From NCBI RefSeq assembly GCF_036323735.1, contig NC_086034.1, positions 30,713,439-30,777,438 of the forward strand: a DNA stretch of 64,000 bases. The letters run 5' to 3'. The number at the start of each line of letters is the position of its first letter. Within the stretch, counting starts at the first letter, position 1. Position numbers and translations under genes: made by a program. Source of the DNA: Rattus norvegicus (Eukaryota > Chordata > Mammalia > Rodentia > Muridae). Shown one piece after another: positions 58,381 to 64,000 of this stretch. Under the pieces are notes generated by a model. The model ran no database searches. It was not told the DNA's origin and saw only the letters and a program-made list of their open reading frames with translations.

Positions 58381-59570
58381 TTTGTTTGTTTTTTATATTT
58401 TTATTGGTTATTTCCTTTATTTACATTTCAAATGTTATCCCCTTTTGCAGTTTTCCCTCCAGAAAGCTACCATCACATCTCCCCATCCCCTGCCTCCATG
58501 AGGGTGCTCCCCTATCAACCCACCCACTCTCTCCTGCCTTGCTGCCCTGTCTCATTCCCCTACACTGGGGAATCGAGCCTTCACAGGACCAAGAGTCTGT
58601 CCTACTATTGATATAGTATAAGGCCCACCCTCTACTACACATGTGGCTGGAGCCATGGTTTGCTCCATGTGTTCTTTTTGGTTGGTGGTTTACTCATTGG
58701 GAGCTCTGGGGTTTTTGGTTGGTAGATATTGTTTTTCTACCTATGGGGTTGCAAACCCTTCAGTTACCTCAGTCCTCTCACCATCGGGGACCTTGTACAC
58801 AGTCCAATGGTTGGCTGCTGGCATCTGCCTCTGTATTTGTCAGACTCTGGCAGAGTCTCTCAGGAAACAGCTGTGCCAGGCTCCTGTTAGCAAGAACCTC
58901 TTGGCATCCCCAATAGTGACTGGGTTTGGTGACTGCATGTGGAATGGTTCTCTAGGTGTGGCAGTCTCTGGATGACCTTTCCTTCAGCCTCTGCTCCACA
59001 CTTTGTCTCCATATTTCCTCCTGTGATGTTTTGTTCCCCCTTCTAAGAAGGACTGAAGCATCCACACTTTGGTCTTTCTTCAACTTGAGCTTCATGTGGC
59101 CTGTTAATTATATCTTGGTAATGCTGAACTTTTGGGCTAATATCCAGTTATCAGTGAGTGAATAACATATGTGTTCTTTTGTGATTGGGTTACCTCACTC
59201 AGAATGATATTTTCTAGTTCCATCCATTTGCCTAAGAATTTCATTAAGTCATTGTTTTTAATAGCTGAGTAGTACTCCATTGTGTAAATGTACTACATTT
59301 TCTGCATCCATTCCTCTGTTGAAGGACATCTAGATTCTTTTTAGCTTTTGGCTATTATAAATAAGGCTGCTATGAACATAGTGGAGCATGTGTCCTTGCT
59401 ATATGTTGGATCATCTTTTTGCTATATGCCCAGGAGTGGTAGAGCTGGGTCCTCAGGTAATACTATGTCCAATTCTCTGAGGAACCGCCAGACTGAAACT
59501 GGTAAGGATGTGGAAAAGAGGAATATTCCTCTATTTTTGGTGGGATTACAAACTATTACAACCACTTTGG
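58381..59570 (-). mobile_element. 5'-inverted older L1 (-)
   Basis: 58385-59490 is reverse-complement L1 (T-rich tail, 3' UTR, ORF2 end). At about 59492 the orientation flips. 59496-59570 is L1 in + orientation (ggtaaggatgtggaaaagagg... accactttgga), covering the 75 bases immediately upstream of the minus block, with about two bases lost. This is a textbook twin-priming structure. Confidence 0.85.
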
Positions 59571-59575
59571 ATTAA

Positions 59576-62446
59576 TTTATTTATTTTACATGGATCCTAA
59601 TAATCTTTGTCACATAAGTTTAAAATATTTCTCTTGTACTTTACCTATTTGGAATTCTCTGGACTTACAGTAGAAGTATAACCAAGCTCTGGTAGAAACA
59701 TATTGACTTGTTTGTTGACAATTGTGTTCTTAAACTGGTATTTTGAGTATAGGGTGCCTAGAGGACTGGGTGGCAATTTCTGTATTTGACTTAGTTAGTT
59801 CGGTGTTTTGTTACTTGGTTTCAATTTCCTCTCTGTTTTTCTGACCTGTTGTTGTATAGTGGTCTCCACTCAAATTGGGACCTGGATTTCTGGTGGCAGG
59901 CATAGCCTCTTGTTAAGCTTGGAGTCTCCAGCTGAGTTGTGGGCTGAGATAGGGTGATACATAAGGATGGCAATTAGAGTTTTGATTGGGGCACATTAAG
60001 ACAGTGGGATAGTAGGAGTGATCTGGGCTCTACCTACACCAACTTGTTCCAGTGTGTCCTTAGGAAGAATGAAGTAGGTCTTTTTGCTTTTCTCTAATTG
60101 TTTCAAATATAAATGGAAAAACTAAACAAATTTTAAAAGCAAATAACATCTTGATAATTTTTCTTTTAAGATTCCAATAATTTGAACTTTGTTTTGGAGG
60201 ATTGTTTGTACTGATTTTTTCTAACCTATCTCATTTAGTATATCCTGCTTACTAGTCAATATGGAACAAAATAAGTAAATAAGATAGCTCTAACTATTAT
60301 TTCTAAGCATATAGGTCAATGTTATAAACATTTATTGTATTATATGGTTCATTTCTCTATGTCAGAAAAACTTGTAATTTTACTAGAAATGAAGATTGTT
60401 TATTTTAAATATTAAACTAAATATAAATACTGAAAATCTTTGTAGTTTGCAAATGAAGGCGATATTTTGCTGTATTAATTAGGGGAAATATTTGTTTTGG
60501 TGATTTTAGAAAATCAGGTCAAAATTAATTAAAATGAAAATGATGAATCAGTTGGTTTGGCATACAGAATTTGCTTGGACAAATTTGAAAATTGAATTGT
60601 CTGTTTACATAGACATTGATATTCTTTCAGCAATAATAACTGTAATATACTTAATATTTTTATTAAGATAATACTGATATTCTATCATCCAATTGTGTAT
60701 GAGCTTATGACAATTATTATTAATAAAAGAAACAGTAATCATAGCATAACAAATGTATATGAGGATTAACATTTAATTTACTTTGTACATGAGAAACTAA
60801 GTAAACCTAGAAATATGATGCTGATTGTCATATCCACAAGATAAGTAATGGGATGAAGGCAGTTGGTTTGACTCTAGAGAAGAGATACTATCAGAGATTA
60901 ATCTTGTGTTTTTTCTGATCTAAGGAGATGTGGACCAGAGAGAATGAATTTCTTCCAAAGCGCAGAAGGTTTGACCAGTAATCATGTTCTTTTGTGTGAA
61001 TTGGATGATAATCACTGCTCTCTGGTGTTTTGGGGTCATAAAGGAAAAGCTACCAGACTGCTCCATGTTACAAATGGTCTGAACTTACTTGGAATCAATC
61101 AGAGTGAACAATAGCATAGGCAGACAAAGTAATCAGTTCTTCTGTGTTTGAGACCTAAAAATGAGCTCCTATCAGACCTGGAGAGGCATCAGAAGATTGT
61201 TAAGGGCCTGAATCTCTGGATAAGATTACAGAATATACCTGGCTCCTTTCACATCTTGATTTCCTGGAACACTCTAGGAACTGAGAGTCACAGGAGTCTG
61301 TAATAAAAATAATAAAGGTTCTTCAAATTCAGCTTAGACCTACTGAATGTGGAATTCTTCTAAGAGCCAAGAGTAGGTATTAGGTGTAGTGTGGCACTAT
61401 TAGGGAGTGACTAGGATATTTAGACATTGGTGTGGCAAAGAGTATAGTTAAATGGGTGCCTATTGTGTAAAGGTGAATTAAATGTTAGAAAATACCTCAT
61501 TGTTTGACCAAATAATTTTCTTCAGATGAATAAATCTGTAATAAATTTTATTTGGTATAACTATCATCACTCAAATTGTATATTAAAAGGAACAAAATGC
61601 ATACTGCTGAAAGTGCAGACATAGGCTAATAAAAACATTTGACCTTAATCTCAGTGAAGTCCTAGAATATTGTAAAATCATATAATGAAAATATGTGGTC
61701 AGATAATTGACATGATTCTCCAGATGCAAAGGAGAAAACTTACAAGCAAGTCCTAGTACAACTCTAAGGAAACTAAAGATATATTACTGGAGGAAGTCAT
61801 GCAGTATCTTGTGTAGATGTCTGCAGATCTGAATATGCAGATATCAAGGCTTCTTCTCAGTCTAAAAGGTCTGTTGACTTCCCTGTAGATGGCTGCATAT
61901 ATCCACATGCACAGTGAACTCCAATTGTGTTCAGGAGGTTATTAACAACAGCATAAAAGAAGAACATGGCTATGGGAGGAAGTCAGAATAGGATATTCCA
62001 GGAGTACTTGGAAGGACAGAGTTAATAGTACTTGAACCTGGTTCAACATTGTAAACTTATGGAATTTCAAACAAATATATAGAAACTGTTACATGAAGGG
62101 AGAAAGATATTTGAGGTGCATTGTTCTTTGCCAAACCTTCAGTTGATTGTGACTCTTCTATCGTAGTCCAGCTGTCACCTTACAGGTGTATGTTTTTGGC
62201 ACCTTCTCGAATAGCTATCTTCTGGAAAACTCTTTCTAAATTTTCTTGCTTCTATTTCTATATTATCTCAGTTTTCCATCCCTAAATAGTCACAATATTC
62301 TTTGTGTTTCTTGGGATCCTGGGACTTTCCTTGTAGATATTCATTGATAGTTAGGAGCCCATGAGAAGCTATACTGTTGTGCTCCATTGCCAAGCTCCAG
62401 TGCTCCAGTGCAGACTTCAACATCACAGGAGTGTGGAATGGAGACC
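59576..62446. other. Unique AT-rich DNA
   Basis: The longest repeat-free stretch in the right half. No exon-like frame, SINE or LTR was recognised. Confidence 0.45.
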
Positions 62447-62455
62447 TCATGAATT

Positions 62456-62554
62456 GTTTTTTTCTTTTTTCTTTTTTTTCCCGGAGCTGGGGACCAAACT
62501 CAGGGCCTTGTGCTTGCTAAGCAAGCGCTCTACCACTGAGCTAAATCCCCAACC
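62456..62554 (-). mobile_element. ID (BC1-type) SINE (-)
   Basis: On the minus strand it reads ggttggggatttagctcagtggtagagcgcttgcttagcaagcacaaggccc..., then cccagctccggg and an A-rich tail. This is the tRNA-Ala/BC1-derived ID element, abundant in rat. The internal pol III A box (tagctcagtggtagagcg) is intact. TCATGAATT at 62447-62455 and 62561-62569 is the likely TSD. Very little divergence, so it is recent. Confidence 0.95.
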
Positions 62555-62569
62555 TCAACTTCATGAATT

Positions 62570-63409
62570 TTTAATGTGAATATATGTTGATTATTTCTGA
62601 AGTCAGCACTCAATGACATCACTGTCTCTTATCTCATGCTCCGCTGATATATACCTCAATTCTGGTTCCACTGTGGGTGAAATGCTGCTCCGAACACGTA
62701 TAGAGGAAGGTTTTCTTGTTAAGTTTCATTTAAGGTTTCATTCAGCTTTGACTTTTTGGTTTTAGTTTTTTGTCCTCTACTTCTCCTCCTCCTCCTCTTC
62801 CTCATCCTCAGATCTGGTGTCATCAGAAGAGGCAAGAAAATCTTGTTAGTAGATAACTTCTTACTTCTGATGGGTTCAGTTGACTCCAATTCAGCAATAC
62901 ATATTATCCTTGGAAGACCAAGTCTCATAAAGGTATTCAAATTTATTCGAACAACACTCTATCATTAAGCAAAATTGCAGACCATAAGATTCAATGTGTG
63001 ATTATATTTGATTCAGAAAGAAATGTATCTTCATATGTGCACTTTATATTCACAAGCTCTATTTTTAATAGATATTCAGTTTGCTTTTTAATTCTAAAGA
63101 CTTATTTATACATGTGTTCTTAAGTTAAATATAATTACATCATTTCCACTTCCCCTTTTCACCTTCCAATGCTTCCATATATTCTTCACTAATGCTCTTT
63201 TAAATTCATAGTTTTTCTTTGTTATTGTTATATCTATGTACTAAAGCAGAGCTGCATAAATATAAGCTGCTGAATCTACATATTGTTTGTTTGTATATTA
63301 TTTCAGGGCTGATCATTTAGAATTGAATAACCAATTATAGGGCTCATTCTTGGGGATGACTGCCTCCCTCTCTCTTAGCGGAGCTCAACTGCCTTTACTC
63401 TAACGGTTC
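62570..63409. other. Unique AT-rich DNA with a short TCC-rich patch
   Basis: A CTCCTC-rich run at 62778-62800. Nothing else recognised. Confidence 0.45.
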
Positions 63410-63438
63410 CTTTTCTTTCTTTCTTCCTTTCTTCCTTC

Positions 63439-63498
<60 letters not shown>

Positions 63499-63519
63499 TT
63501 TCCTTCCTTCCTTCCTTCC

Positions 63520-63606
<87 letters not shown>
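63410..63606. repeat. (CTTT)n-(CTTC)n-(CT)n compound microsatellite
   Basis: A long pyrimidine strand with CTTT blocks on both sides of CCTT and CT blocks. The Lys/Glu/Arg frame on the minus strand is an artefact. Confidence 0.96.
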
Positions 63607-64000
63607 TTTAAGAATCCAAGGATTTATTGTTAACCAGCACATCTTCACAAACTTCAAATATGAACAAATCCAAGATGTCAGCACTGATAGCATCAAGAAC
63701 CTAGGAATAAGCACATACTTCCAGGATTTATCGAGTGTCTCTTTCAGTGAGGAAGCCTGGGTGTGAACACAAGCATAAGAATTTCAGTATCACATCCTGC
63801 AGGGTCTTATCCTGTCGGTTGATCCTCTTTTGTGGGGGTACAATGACCTTTTCACAGGGTCACCAAAGACAATAATAAAACATAAATATTTGCATTGTAA
63901 CTCACAACAGTAGCAAAATTACAACTCTGAAGAAGCAAAACAAAAATAATTCTATGATTGGGTTTCGTGACAACATGAGGGTCTGTATTAAATGGTTGCA
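63607..64000. other. Unidentified sequence at the right edge
   Basis: 'caggatttatcgagtgtctctttcagtgagg' and neighbours show no clear family. It could be a decayed processed pseudogene, but I cannot support that. Confidence 0.3.

Noticed and set aside
58202..58616. Poly-Val, poly-Leu and poly-Cys/Ser frames
   Set aside because: Products of the trinucleotide microsatellite between two L1 ends.
62482..62554. tRNA gene (Ala-like) on the minus strand
   Set aside because: The tRNA-like promoter boxes belong to an ID SINE with A-rich tail and TSD, without a full cloverleaf.

Overview
The window looks like rodent nuclear DNA, most likely rat (Rattus). It is AT-rich and intron-poor-looking, with no host gene. 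It is dominated by LINE-1 (L1) copies, B1, B2/B3 and B4/RSINE-like SINEs, MaLR-type LTRs, class II ERV debris and long (TG)n, (TATC)n and (CTTT)n microsatellites. A crisp BC1/ID-type SINE (62456-62554) and L1 5' ends built of about 606-bp GC-rich monomers point to rat rather than mouse. I saw no convincing host exon, tRNA or rRNA gene. The only long coding frames belong to retroelements.

Layout. 1-9717: mostly AT-rich unique sequence with an ORR1-like LTR, an L1 3' end, an LTR fragment, an MT-like LTR and an old LINE-like segment. 9718-16789: a full-length + strand L1 with two 5' monomers, intact ORF1, an ORF2 carrying one nonsense codon before the usual stop, and a perfect 15-bp target-site duplication (TSD). 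16790-28098: unique DNA with scattered B1, B2 and B4-like SINEs, two solo LTRs and an ERV tail plus LTR. 28099-31190: a young 5'-truncated minus-strand L1 beside an older + strand L1 whose 5' end is inverted. 31190-36443: a degraded ERV with an integrase remnant between LTR-like direct repeats. 36444-39071: an internally deleted L1 (5' UTR fused to the ORF2 tail) bounded by a 14-bp near-perfect TSD. 41080-47125: stacked L1 3' pieces, one apparently carrying a 260-bp 3' transduction. 48940-59575: a pile of minus-strand L1s with a second near-full-length young L1 (51574-58185) inside older L1 DNA, ending in a twin-primed 5'-inverted copy. 59575-64000: mostly unique, with one ID SINE and a long CTTT/CT microsatellite.

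How it works together: the window records repeated L1 insertion. L1 ORF1p (RNA-binding trimer) and ORF2p (endonuclease and reverse transcriptase) copy L1 RNA by target-primed reverse transcription, and the same machinery moves the SINEs. The window shows full-length, 5'-truncated, 5'-inverted, internally deleted and probably 3'-transducing products. Both long L1s have otherwise open ORF2 frames of identical length (3231 nt), each broken by one private nonsense codon. In all four copies that can be read at that point, the Cys-rich C-terminal part of ORF2 lies in another frame after an A5 run.

No new defence, regulatory or metabolic system is visible. The most unusual items are the C-terminal frame break shared by four copies, the internally deleted L1 with its TSD, the candidate 3' transduction and the heptad duplication in ORF1. 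Family names come from recognising sequence patterns, not from a database search.
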